Positions 34,601 through 41,801 of a stretch of DNA of 64,000 nt are shown here, in pieces; position 1 is the stretch's first letter, and the number at the start of each line of letters is the position of its first letter. The position numbers and the translations under genes were made by a program. Source of the stretch: Agromyces mediolanus (GTDB lineage Bacteria; Actinomycetota; Actinomycetes; Actinomycetales; Microbacteriaceae); contig NZ_JAMBNX010000004.1 of NCBI RefSeq assembly GCF_023715325.1, positions 62,001 to 126,000 on the forward strand, given 5' to 3'. Below the pieces are notes generated by a model, which worked only from the letters and a program-made list of their open reading frames with translations, searched no databases and had not been told where the DNA came from.

Positions 34601-35520
34601 AACGAGCCGAACACCACGTACGCGCCACCGAACTTGCCAGCCAGCGGCGGACGCGCGCCATCCGTCGACGGCGACACCGGCGAGAACCCGGTCCCCGACA
34701 CCGTCACGACCTCCCCAGCCGCATCCAGCCCGCTCGTCTTCGACACCGACACCGCCGGCACCACCGGCTGCTTCACGGTGATCGGCGCGAAAGCGTCGAG
34801 CGAGCGGTCGCTGACGGAGAGCTCGTGGGCCGCCGAGGAGGCGACCGTGTACGTCTTGGCCGGGTCGAACTTGCCCGCGGGGATCGTGATCGACTTGGTG
34901 AACGCGCCATCGACGATCTCGCGCGGCATCACCCAGCTCTGCGCGAGCCAACCGTCGGAGACGAGCGGGCCCTCGCCGGCCCAGATGCCGGTCTCGCCGA
35001 TCAGCAGGTAGGCGCCGTTCTTCGCACCCTGACCGACGAAGCCGGTGCCGGTCACCGTGAACACGTTCTGCACTGCCGGGTCGATGTTCGTCGCCGGGGA
35101 GATCGTGAGCTGCGGCGCCGGGGCCGCGAGCGGTGCGGGCGCGTCGACGGGCTCGGTCGAGGGAGCCGCCGGCGCCGGCGCCGGCTCGGCCGGAGCTGTG
35201 GGCTCGGCGGCCGGCGCGGTCTCGGCCGCCGAGGCCTCCGGGGCCTCCGGGGTCTCCGGGGTCTCCGGCGCAGCGGATGCCTCGGGCGAAGCCGACTCCG
35301 TTCCCGGGACGTCCGCCTCGCTGCTCGAGTCCTCCGGCGCGAGCGGCGCCTCCGCGACGAGCGGTGCGGCGCTCGGCGTCGACTCCTCGGCGAGCGCGGG
35401 GCCCGCCGACATGAGCGAGCCGCCCGCGACGAGCAGGGCGGCGAGCCCGCTTGCGAGCCAGCGGGTCACTGTTCCGGCGCGGGTCGCCGATCGAGCGGTG
35501 GTCGGTGACGGTGTCTTCAC
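31642..35520 (-). CDS. HtaA-domain cell-surface haem-binding protein
   Basis: 1292 aa. Signal peptide (RWLASGLAALLVAGGSLMSA, cleavage near ALAEE), then an Ala/Pro/Glu-rich linker to ~150. Five repeats of roughly 110-130 aa follow, each with a version of GAYVLIGDATIWTGDGPLV, DGWLAQAWV and SSAAHALSGSDRSLDAFAPI. Two HtaA domains come next (SLSWGIAGAFRSYVVGPIAR and TLDWGFKASFLQYLESGIAN). The C-terminal anchor is SPWLIWGGVALLLLVVAVVL followed by RRRAVGRTEA. HtaA domains bind haem and hand it to HmuT. GTG 35518-35520 has GGAGGA eight bases upstream; an ATG at 35559 is the alternative. It is divergent from hmuTUV with IdeR-like boxes between, so it is presumably expressed under iron limitation. Confidence 0.85.
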   Translation of the reverse strand: MKTPSPTTARSATRAGTVTRWLASGLAALLVAGGSLMSAGPALAEESTPSAAPLVAEAPLAPEDSSSEADVPGTESASPEASAAPETPETPEAPEASAAETAPAAEPTAPAEPAPAPAAPSTEPVDAPAPLAAPAPQLTISPATNIDPAVQNVFTVTGTGFVGQGAKNGAYLLIGETGIWAGEGPLVSDGWLAQSWVMPREIVDGAFTKSITIPAGKFDPAKTYTVASSAAHELSVSDRSLDAFAPITVKQPVVPAVSVSKTSGLDAAGEVVTVSGTGFSPVSPSTDGARPPLAGKFGGAYVVFGSFQDAWKPSAGAPASSRVVDSQKWVVNPEDVATIGGAARGAVAIEADGSFRVELTVREFEKALADGNYGIATYSGGGAKHAGFETFTPIEFAAAPVVPKLTISPSNDVDSTVEQTFTVQGSGYLGAGAAMGAYVLIGDATIWTGDGPLVADGWLAQAWVKPNQIVDGSFSVEVKVPATSFDPAKAYTVASSAAHALSGSDRSLDAFAPITIAPVKPKPTLTVTPATEVDPNAAQTFTITGENYLGGGAAQGVYVLLGDATTWTGDGALVADGWLAQAWVVPNQIVDGRFTVELKVPAKSFDPAKRYTVATSAAHSLSVFNRTMDAFAPITLKADAPNPKLTVTPSKDVDASKAQTFTVSGTGYTGAGAANGAYVLLGDATIWAGQGPLVAEGWLAMGWVMPSQIVDGAFSIELKVPAGAFDAKKRYTVASSAAHGLSGTDRSLDAFAPITVKGGTVVPPEPKPPVTPTNPGTTNPVSSGSLSWGIAGAFRSYVVGPIARGSITVGSGATQAGGAFQFGQSGGSFTAASGTGTADYSGSVRFTGHGGILDVTFSNPTLRVTSATSGVLELTANGSRIDFATVDLGAAAKSTVGGATRFAGAPATLTAAGADAFQGYYGSGKALDPVTVVIGSPGAAPAGNTGTTASASPASAAKPVPLTPPATTGIQLAPAVLADLVAGKPVTISVDGFEPSETGIMVVVYSTPTVLAENLTADANGVVTWTGALPAGLEAGEHTLTFQGSISKGVVFTLAAVANQCLATEGTLDWGFKASFLQYLESGIANGSWTVTGAAEQGGRFAFTGGTGSLDAKTLRGVVAFPGSVEFTGHDGALDTTIANPKLEFVSAEEAYLLLDVTGTTQDGAPVEAKGVRFAELELSGLAADGATLAARDVPAVLTEQGATAFGTYAAGEELDPVTFSLTLPADCGVVAPAVATDDGTVQRTDAERTEVVETAGVSPWLIWGGVALLLLVVAVVLVVLLRRRAVGRTEA

Positions 35521-35604
35521 GACGCGGTCCTCCAGGCATGACGAAGCCGCGCGGCGCACGTCGGCGAGCGCGGCTTTCAGTGGTGGTGATCGGGGGAAAT
35601 CAAT

Positions 35605-35623
35605 TGAGGTTAGGCTTGGCTAA
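35605..35623. promoter_or_regulatory. IdeR/DtxR-like iron box for the HtaA gene
   Basis: TGAGGTTAGGCTTGGCTAA matches the DtxR/IdeR 19-bp consensus (TTAGGTTAGSCTAACCTAA) at about 15 of 19 positions by eye. It lies 85 bases upstream of the HtaA start. Confidence 0.7.
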
Positions 35624-35660
35624 GACGAACCTATGCCTCCCGCTGACGCCCTGTCAACAT

Positions 35661-35679
35661 TGAGGTTAGGCTAACCTCA
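35661..35679. promoter_or_regulatory. IdeR/DtxR-like iron box for hmuTUV
   Basis: TGAGGTTAGGCTAACCTCA has perfect 8-base arms (GAGGTTAG and CTAACCTC) around a central G and matches the consensus at about 17 of 19 positions. It lies five bases before the hmuT ATG, so an iron-loaded repressor would block transcription or initiation directly. Confidence 0.85.
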
Positions 35680-35684
35680 CTCCG

Positions 35685-36818
35685 ATGACCTCACGCACCC
35701 GCCCCCGCTCGGCGCGCACGCGCCTCGCCGCCCTCGCGACCCTCGCGGTCGTGCTGCTCAGCGGCTGCGCCACCGGCGCAGCGGCCGGCCCCGCGGCCGT
35801 CGCCCCGAACTGCGTCGACGCCGAAGTGCCCTTCGCCGAACTCGCCATCGAGCAGGCGCCGCGCGAGACCGTCGGCGAATCGACCGCGTGCCTCGCGAAC
35901 GCCGCGCTCCCGGTCGTCGAGAGCGACGAGCAGCCGACGCTCCCGGTCACGGTCACCGACGCGAAGGGCAACGAGGTCACGGTCGAGGATGCCTCGCGCA
36001 TCCTCCCCCTCGACATCTCCGGCTCGCTCGCCGCGACCGTCTTCGGCCTCGGCCTCGGCGACCGCGTCGTCGGCCGCGACGGCTCCACCGGCTTCGCCGA
36101 GGCGGCGGAACTGCCCGTCGTCACGCACGGCGGCCACAACATCACCGCCGAGGCGATCCTCGCGCTCGACCCGAGCGTCGTCATCACCGACACGACGCTC
36201 GGCCCCCTCGACGTGCTCGACCAGTTGCGCGACGCCGGCATCCCCGTCGTGCTCACCACCTCCGAGCGCAGCCTCGACACCATCGACGTGCTCATCGAGC
36301 AGGTCGCGACCGCCCTCGGCGTGCCCGAGCGCGGCGAACTGCTCGCCGCCCAGGTCGACGACGAGCTCGCGAGCACCACCGCCCAGATCGCCGCAGCCGT
36401 GCCGGCCGATCCCGACGTGCGCCCGCGCGTGCTGTTCCTCTACGTGCGCGGCTCCGCGAACGTCTACTACCTCTTCGGCGAGGAGTCCGGCGCCGACGCC
36501 CTCATCGAGGCGATCGGCGGCGTCGACATCGCGGGCGAGATCGGCTGGAAGGGCATGCGCCCGGTCACCGCCGAAGCGCTCGTCGCCGCCCAGCCCGACG
36601 TCGTCCTGCTCATGACCGACGGGCTCGAGTCGGTCGGCGGCGTCGACGGGCTGCTCGAGCGAGTGCCCGCGCTCGCTTCGACGCCCGCCGGCGAGCACCG
36701 CCGATTCGTCGACATGGCCGACACCGAGATCCTGAGCTTCGGGCCGCGCGCCCCGCACATCGTCGAGGCCCTCGCCCGCGCGGTGTGGGCGCCGACGCAG
36801 TCCGGCCCGCTGCCGTGA
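35685..36818 (+). CDS. hmuT: Haem ABC transporter binding lipoprotein
   Basis: 377 aa. Lipobox LLSGC with Cys28, then a class III periplasmic-binding domain (residues ~90-370). Stretches include SRILPLDISGSLAATVFGLG, GDRVVGRDGST, ITAEAILALDPSVVITDTT and YYLFGEESGADALIEAIGG. This is the HmuT/HemT arrangement; the protein takes haem from the HtaA surface protein and delivers it to HmuU. The stop overlaps the hmuU GTG by four bases (GTGA). The iron box directly upstream supports iron control. Confidence 0.88.
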   Translation: MTSRTRPRSARTRLAALATLAVVLLSGCATGAAAGPAAVAPNCVDAEVPFAELAIEQAPRETVGESTACLANAALPVVESDEQPTLPVTVTDAKGNEVTVEDASRILPLDISGSLAATVFGLGLGDRVVGRDGSTGFAEAAELPVVTHGGHNITAEAILALDPSVVITDTTLGPLDVLDQLRDAGIPVVLTTSERSLDTIDVLIEQVATALGVPERGELLAAQVDDELASTTAQIAAAVPADPDVRPRVLFLYVRGSANVYYLFGEESGADALIEAIGGVDIAGEIGWKGMRPVTAEALVAAQPDVVLLMTDGLESVGGVDGLLERVPALASTPAGEHRRFVDMADTEILSFGPRAPHIVEALARAVWAPTQSGPLP

Positions 36819-37975
36819 CCGGCACGGGCACCGGCACGGCCACCGGCACCGGCACCGGCACGGCCGAGGCGGGCACGAGGGGCGCGGGCACGACCCAGGA
36901 ACCGCTCGACCCCGTCACCGCCCCGCCGAGCGGCCGGGTCACGCTGCGCGCCCGGCGCACGCTGCTGTTCACCGGCCTCGCCCTCGGTCTCGTCGTCGCC
37001 GCGGTCGTCGCCGCGGGCACCGGGCAGCTCGCCATCCCGCCCGGTGAGGTGTGGGCCTCGATCCTGCGCGGCCTCGGCCTCTCGAACGCGCCCGAGACCG
37101 TGCCGAACGCGGACTCGGCGCTCTGGAACATCCGCTTCCCGCGCGTCGCCATGGCCGTGCTCATCGGCGCCGCGCTCGCCGTCGCGGGCACCGTCATGCA
37201 GGCGATCTTCGCGAACCCGCTCGCCGAACCCGGCGTCGTCGGCGTCTCCTCGGGCGCCGCGCTCGGCGCGGCGAGCGCGATCGTCTTCGGCTGGACCGCC
37301 GCAGGCGACCTCGTCACCGCGGGCGCCGCCTTCGTCGCGGGGCTGCTCACGACCCTGCTCGTCTACTTCACGAGTCGCGCGGGCGGCCGCACGGAGGTCG
37401 TGACCCTGCTGCTCACCGGCATCGCGATCAACGCCTTCGCGGGCGGGGCGCTCGCGTTCCTGACCTTCCTCGGCGACTCCGGCTCGCGCGAGGAGATCGT
37501 GTTCTGGCAGCTCGGCTCGCTGAACGGCGCCCGCTGGCAGGAGGTCGCCGTGATGCTGCCGCTCATCGCGGTCGCGATCACGGGAGCGCTGCTGCTCGGC
37601 CGCACCCTCGACCTGTTCTCGCTCGGCGAGCGCGGGGCACGCCACCTCGGCGTGCGGGTCGAGGCCGTGCGGATCACCTCGATCGCGCTCGTCGCCATCC
37701 TGGTCTGCTCGGCCGTCGCCTTCGCCGGCATCATCGGCTTCGTCGGCCTCATCGTGCCGCACCTCATGCGCATGGCGATCGGGCCCGCGCACCGCCCACT
37801 GCTCATCGCGAGCGCGCTCGGCGGCGCGCTGCTGCTGCTCCTCGCCGACCTCGCGGCGCGCACGCTGGTGCCGATGGCGGAGCTGCCGATCGGCATGCTC
37901 ACCTCGCTCATCGGCGGTCCCTTCTTCTTCTGGTTGCTGCTGCGCACCCGCCGACGCTCGGGAGGGTGGGGATGA
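36815..37975 (+). CDS. hmuU: Haem ABC transporter permease
   Basis: 386 aa. FecCD-type permease with about ten membrane segments. Key stretches are IRFPRVAMAVLIGAALAVAG, FANPLAEPGVVGVSSGAALG and IGFVGLIVPHLMRMAIGPAH, the last being the ATPase-contact loop. The N-terminus is odd: about 25 residues of Gly-Thr repeats encoded by GGCACC/GGCACG units lie before the first membrane helix. GTG 36815-36817 overlaps the hmuT stop. A later start would leave a gap in an otherwise tightly coupled operon, so the repeat-bearing start is kept. Confidence 0.88.
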   Translation: MTGTGTGTATGTGTGTAEAGTRGAGTTQEPLDPVTAPPSGRVTLRARRTLLFTGLALGLVVAAVVAAGTGQLAIPPGEVWASILRGLGLSNAPETVPNADSALWNIRFPRVAMAVLIGAALAVAGTVMQAIFANPLAEPGVVGVSSGAALGAASAIVFGWTAAGDLVTAGAAFVAGLLTTLLVYFTSRAGGRTEVVTLLLTGIAINAFAGGALAFLTFLGDSGSREEIVFWQLGSLNGARWQEVAVMLPLIAVAITGALLLGRTLDLFSLGERGARHLGVRVEAVRITSIALVAILVCSAVAFAGIIGFVGLIVPHLMRMAIGPAHRPLLIASALGGALLLLLADLAARTLVPMAELPIGMLTSLIGGPFFFWLLLRTRRRSGGWG

Positions 37976-38748
37976 CCCGGCCGCCCATACTCGAAGCGCG
38001 CGGCCTCTCCGTCGAGATCGACGGCATCCGGCTGCTGCACGAGGTCGACTTCGCCGCGCACTCGGGCCGGGTGCACGCGCTCATCGGCCCGAACGGCGCC
38101 GGCAAGTCGACCCTGCTCGCCGCCCTGTCCGGCGATCTGCCCGCGGCCGCCGGAGAGGTGCGGCTCGGCGACGCCCCGCTCGCCGGCCGCAGCCCGAAGG
38201 CGCTCGCCCGCGAGCGCGCGGTGCTCACGCAGGACCACCGCGTCTCCTTCCCGTTCCCGGTGCGCGAGGTCGTCGCGATGGGCCGGCATCCCTGGGCCAG
38301 GAGCCCGGAAGCCGAGCAGGACGACGCGATCGTCGACGACTCGCTCGCGGTGACGGATGTCTCGCACCTCGCCCATCGCACGGTGCCCTCGCTCTCCGGC
38401 GGCGAGCGGGCCCGCGTGGCGCTCGCCCGGGTGCTCGCGCAACGCACCCCCGTGCTGATGCTCGACGAGCCGACCGCCGCGCTCGACCTCAAACATCAGG
38501 AGGACGTGCTGCGCCTCGCCCGGACGCACGCACGGCGGGGCGACACCGTGCTCGTCGTGCTGCACGACCTGAACCTCGCCGCGGCCTATGCCGACGACAT
38601 CACGCTGCTGCGCGGCGGCCGGGTCGTCGCCACCGGGGCCCCGGCCGAGGTGCTGACGGCCGAGCGGATCGAGGCCGTCTACGGGCAGGCCGTCGAGGTG
38701 CTGCCGCACCCGCGCACGGGCGTGCCGCTGGTGCTGCCGGTCCGCTGA
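37972..38748 (+). CDS. hmuV: Haem ABC transporter ATPase
   Basis: 258 aa. Walker A GPNGAGKST (39-47), signature LSGGE (141-145), Walker B VLMLDEP (161-167) and a switch His in VVLHDLN. It drives haem import with HmuTU. The ATG overlaps the hmuU stop (ATGA). The length is typical for HmuV. The convergent space that follows holds an inverted-repeat cluster instead of a simple hairpin. Confidence 0.92.
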   Translation: MTRPPILEARGLSVEIDGIRLLHEVDFAAHSGRVHALIGPNGAGKSTLLAALSGDLPAAAGEVRLGDAPLAGRSPKALARERAVLTQDHRVSFPFPVREVVAMGRHPWARSPEAEQDDAIVDDSLAVTDVSHLAHRTVPSLSGGERARVALARVLAQRTPVLMLDEPTAALDLKHQEDVLRLARTHARRGDTVLVVLHDLNLAAAYADDITLLRGGRVVATGAPAEVLTAERIEAVYGQAVEVLPHPRTGVPLVLPVR

Positions 38749-38754
38749 CGCCCG

Positions 38755-38999
38755 GTTCCCCGAGCCCGCCTGGCTCCCCGAGCTTGTCGAGGGGCCGACT
38801 GGTTCCCCGAGCCCGCCTGGTTCCCCGAGCTTGTCGAGGGGAGGCCGCTCGCTTCGACAAGCTCAGCGAACCAAACTGGTTCCCCGAGCCCGCCTGGTTC
38901 CCCGAGCCCGACTGGTTCCCCGAGCTTGTCGAGGGGCACGCCCGCTTCGACAAGCTCAGCGAACCAGGGGCGCCCCGCTTCGACGAGCTCAGCGAACCA
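38755..38999. repeat. Cluster of inverted intergenic repeats
   Basis: A 245-bp non-coding stretch built from two related units. Unit A is TTCCCCGAGCTTGTCGAGG (38774, 38821, 38916), with five shortened copies GGTTCCCCGAGCCCG. Unit B is CTTCGACAAGCTCAGCGAAC (38852, 38945, and 38978 with one change), close to the reverse complement of A. A and B can pair into large hairpins. The unit is familiar from many actinobacterial intergenic regions. It lies between convergent hmuV and the gene at 39004 and may act as a terminator. Confidence 0.85.
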
Positions 39000-39003
39000 C
39001 GGG

Positions 39004-39378
39004 TCAGCGCGCGAGGCCGCCGATGACCGGCACGTGCCCCTCGAGGTCGGCACGCTGACCGGAGGCGTGCACCCGCCCGCTCGTCCGCGCCGTCTCCCAC
39101 GTGGCGCGGCCGGTCGCGAGGCCGAGCCAGGTCGAGGCATCCGTTTCGACGACGTTCGGCGGAGTGCCGCGCGTGTGCCGCGGCCCCTCGATGCACTGCA
39201 CCGCGCCGAACGGGGGCACCCGCACCTCGACCGTGCCGCCGGGCGAGAGTTCGGCGAGCAGCTGCAGGGTGTACCGCACGGCGAGCGCAAGCTGCGGGCG
39301 GGCGATGCCGTCGCCCTCGCGCGCCCACTCCGCGACCGCGTCGCGTCCTGCGATGTCATCGATCCTCGCCCGTGCCAT
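39004..39378 (-). CDS. Sterol-carrier (SCP2)-like family protein
   Basis: 124 aa, cytoplasmic. The stretches ALAVRYTLQLLAELSPGGTV, EVRVPPFGAVQCIEGPRHTR and TPPNVVETDASTWLGLATGR are typical of the short actinobacterial SCP2-fold family often annotated 'sterol carrier family protein'. The ligand and role are unknown. It is divergent from purD, with 32 bases between starts, and such genes recur beside purine genes in relatives. Start ATG 39376-39378. Confidence 0.75.
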   Translation of the reverse strand: MARARIDDIAGRDAVAEWAREGDGIARPQLALAVRYTLQLLAELSPGGTVEVRVPPFGAVQCIEGPRHTRGTPPNVVETDASTWLGLATGRATWETARTSGRVHASGQRADLEGHVPVIGGLAR

Positions 39379-39410
39379 CCCGCCATTCTCCCTCGCGGTA
39401 GCCTGTGGGG

Positions 39411-40736
39411 GTGAAGATCCTCGTCCTCGGCTCGGGCGCGCGCGAGCACGCCATCATCCTCGCCCTGCTCGACGAGGAGGCCGGTCACGAGATCGTCGCG
39501 GCCCCCGGCAACGCGGGCATCGCGGGCTCTCCGACCGACTCCGCCCGGGGCAGCGTCACGACGATCGCGCTCGATCCGACCGACCCCGCCGTCGTGACGG
39601 ACTACGCGCGCGACAACGGCACCGAGCTCGTCGTCGTCGGGCCCGAGGCGCCCCTCGTCGCGGGTGTCGCCGACGCGCTCCGCGCCGCCGGCATCCCGGT
39701 GTTCGGCCCGAACCGCGAGGCCGCCGCCCTCGAGGGCTCGAAGACCTTCGCGAAGCGCATCATGGACGCCGCGAACGTGCCGACCGGCCGGGCCGTCCGG
39801 GCCGGTGACCTCGACGAGGTCGCCCGCACGCTCGACGAGTTCGGCGCGCCCCACGTGGTGAAGGCCGACGGGCTCGCCGCCGGCAAGGGTGTGCTCGTGA
39901 CGGACGACCGGGACGCCGCCCTCGCGCACGCCGCGCACTACCTGCAGCAGGGCCCGGTGCTCGTCGAGGAGTTCCTCGACGGCCCCGAGGTGTCGCTGTT
40001 CCTCCTCTCCGACGGCGAGCACGTGCTGCCGCTCTCGCCTGCGCAGGACTACAAGCGCCTGCTCGACGGCGACCAGGGCCCGAACACGGGCGGGATGGGC
40101 GCGTACTCGCCGCTGCCCTGGCTCGCCGGCGCCACGAACGGCCGCGGCGACGTGTTCGGCAGCGAGGAGGCCTTCGTCGACGAGGTGATCGAGTCGATCG
40201 CTCTGCCGACCGTGCGCCAGCTCGCCGCTGAGGGCACCCCCTTCGCCGGGCTGCTGTACGCCGGGCTCATCCTCACCAGCCGGGGCATCCGCGTCATCGA
40301 GTTCAACGCCCGCTTCGGCGACCCCGAGACCCAGGTCGTGCTGCCGCGCCTCGCGACCCCGCTGTCCGGGCTGCTGCTCGCCGCCGCCACCGGCGGGCTC
40401 GGCGGGCTGCCGAAGCCCGAGTTCCGGCCCGAGGCCGCCGTCACGGTCGTGCTCGCGAGCGAGGGCTACCCCGAGCGGCCCGAAACGGGTCGCGCGATCG
40501 AGGGCATCGACCAGGCCGCCGAGGTGCCCGGCGTGCACCTCGCCCACGCCGCGACCGCCGTGGCGGCGAGCGACGAGGCGCCCGGGCTCGTCGCGACCGG
40601 CGGCCGGGTGCTGAATGTCGTCGCCGTCGGCGAGGACTTCGCCGAGGCCCGGCGCCGCGCCTACGACGCGATCGGCCGCATCCGCTTGGACGGCGGCCAG
40701 TACCGCACCGACATCGCGGCTCGCGTCGCCGACTGA
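39411..40736 (+). CDS. purD: Phosphoribosylamine-glycine ligase
   Basis: 441 aa. ATP-grasp enzyme joining glycine to phosphoribosylamine, the step after PurF. N-terminal GSGAREHAI, APGNAGIAG and VVGPEAPLVAGVAD; ATP-grasp motifs VVKADGLAAGKGVLVTD and FNARFGDPETQVVLPRL; C-terminal TGGRVLNVVAVG. GTG 39411-39413 gives MKILVLGSG, the usual family start; another GTG lies two codons earlier. Twelve bases separate it from purC. Confidence 0.96.
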   Translation: MKILVLGSGAREHAIILALLDEEAGHEIVAAPGNAGIAGSPTDSARGSVTTIALDPTDPAVVTDYARDNGTELVVVGPEAPLVAGVADALRAAGIPVFGPNREAAALEGSKTFAKRIMDAANVPTGRAVRAGDLDEVARTLDEFGAPHVVKADGLAAGKGVLVTDDRDAALAHAAHYLQQGPVLVEEFLDGPEVSLFLLSDGEHVLPLSPAQDYKRLLDGDQGPNTGGMGAYSPLPWLAGATNGRGDVFGSEEAFVDEVIESIALPTVRQLAAEGTPFAGLLYAGLILTSRGIRVIEFNARFGDPETQVVLPRLATPLSGLLLAAATGGLGGLPKPEFRPEAAVTVVLASEGYPERPETGRAIEGIDQAAEVPGVHLAHAATAVAASDEAPGLVATGGRVLNVVAVGEDFAEARRRAYDAIGRIRLDGGQYRTDIAARVAD

Positions 40737-40748
40737 AGGAAGCAACGG

Positions 40749-41687
40749 ATGACGAACGCCCCCGAGCTGCCCGGCTGGCAGCACGTCTATTCGGGCAAGG
40801 TGCGCGACCTCTACGTGCCCGCGACGACGCCCGACGACGACGACTCGTGGACGGGCGATCCGCTGCGCCGTTCCCCGATCGTGCTCGTCGTCGCGAGCGA
40901 CCGGGTGAGCGCCTTCGACCGGGTGCTCGACCCGGCGATCCCGGGCAAGGGCGCGCTGCTCACGGAGCTCACGCACTGGTGGTTCGAGCAGCTGCCCGAG
41001 GTGCCGAACCATCTCGTGCAGCCCCTCGACGACCGCTTCGAGGTGCCCGAGGTGCCGGCCGAGGTCGCCGCACGGGCGACGGTGTGCCGCACGCTCGACA
41101 TGTTCCCGGTGGAGTGCGTCGTGCGCGGCTACCTCACCGGCGGCGGCTACCAGGAGTACCTGCAGACGGGCGCGATCGGCGGGATGCCGCTGCCCGCGGG
41201 ACTCTCCGACGGCGACCAGCTGCCCGAGCCGGTGTACACGCCGGCGTGGAAGGCGCCCGTCGGCGAGCACGACGTGAACGTGTCGTACGAGCGCACGGTC
41301 GAGCTCGTCGGCGAGGTCGTCGCCGAGCAGCTGCGCACGATCTCGCTCGAGGTGTTCGCGAAGGCCTCCGCGATCGCCGAGGCGCACGGCGTCATCCTCG
41401 CCGACACGAAGTTCGAGTTCGGCGCCGACCGGGAGACGGGCATCGTCACGCTCGGCGACGAGGTGCTCACGAGCGACTCGAGCCGCTACTGGGATGCCGA
41501 GGCCTACGCCCGCAGCGACGCCCCGCTCGGCGAGCGGCTCGCGAGTTTCGACAAGCAGATCGTGCGCGACTGGCTGAGCGCGAACTGGGACCGCGCGAGC
41601 GGCGGCGAGCCGCCGGTCCTGCCGCAGGACGTCGTCGAGCGCACCGCCGCCCGCTACGGCGAGCTGCTCACCCGCCTGCGCGGCTGA
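40749..41687 (+). CDS. purC: SAICAR synthetase
   Basis: 312 aa. It condenses CAIR with aspartate using ATP. Motifs are GWQHVYSGKVRDLY at the N-terminus, VASDRVSAFDRVLDPAIPGK, VRGYLTGGGYQEYLQTG and ADTKFEFGADRETG. The ~300-aa length is that of the longer, monomeric type common in actinobacteria. It follows purD closely (GAAGGAA before the ATG) and is probably co-transcribed. Confidence 0.96.
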   Translation: MTNAPELPGWQHVYSGKVRDLYVPATTPDDDDSWTGDPLRRSPIVLVVASDRVSAFDRVLDPAIPGKGALLTELTHWWFEQLPEVPNHLVQPLDDRFEVPEVPAEVAARATVCRTLDMFPVECVVRGYLTGGGYQEYLQTGAIGGMPLPAGLSDGDQLPEPVYTPAWKAPVGEHDVNVSYERTVELVGEVVAEQLRTISLEVFAKASAIAEAHGVILADTKFEFGADRETGIVTLGDEVLTSDSSRYWDAEAYARSDAPLGERLASFDKQIVRDWLSANWDRASGGEPPVLPQDVVERTAARYGELLTRLRG

Positions 41688-41689
41688 CC

Positions 41690-41744
41690 CACCTCAAACC
41701 CAGAGTTGCCCACCCCAAACCCAGAGTTGCCCACCCCAAAACCA
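41690..41744. repeat. 21-bp tandem repeat before palindrome copy 3
   Basis: About two and a half copies of the unit CAGAGTTGCCCACCCCAAAC. The unit itself contains AGTTGCCC, the left end of the palindrome that follows, so the array looks like it grew from the palindrome arm. Confidence 0.8.
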
Positions 41745-41778
41745 GAGTTGCCCGACTTTCATGAAAGTCGGGCAACTC
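41745..41778. terminator. 34-bp perfect palindrome (copy 3)
   Basis: Same CATG-centred core as at 30967. The outer arm is GAGTTGCCC/GGGCAACTC, so the outer base change is compensated on the other arm, which argues for selection on pairing. It lies between convergent purC and the aldehyde dehydrogenase gene. Confidence 0.8.
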
Positions 41779-41801
41779 CGGTGTGAGGTGGGGCCGGCGG
41801 G

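Noticed and set aside
32131..35508. Long plus-strand frame opposite the HtaA gene
   Set aside because: Arg-rich antisense shadow without motifs; the minus-strand frame has signal peptide, repeats and membrane anchor.
38755..38999. Inverted repeats considered as ends of an insertion sequence
   Set aside because: Only 245 bp, no transposase frame, units repeated many times in both orientations.
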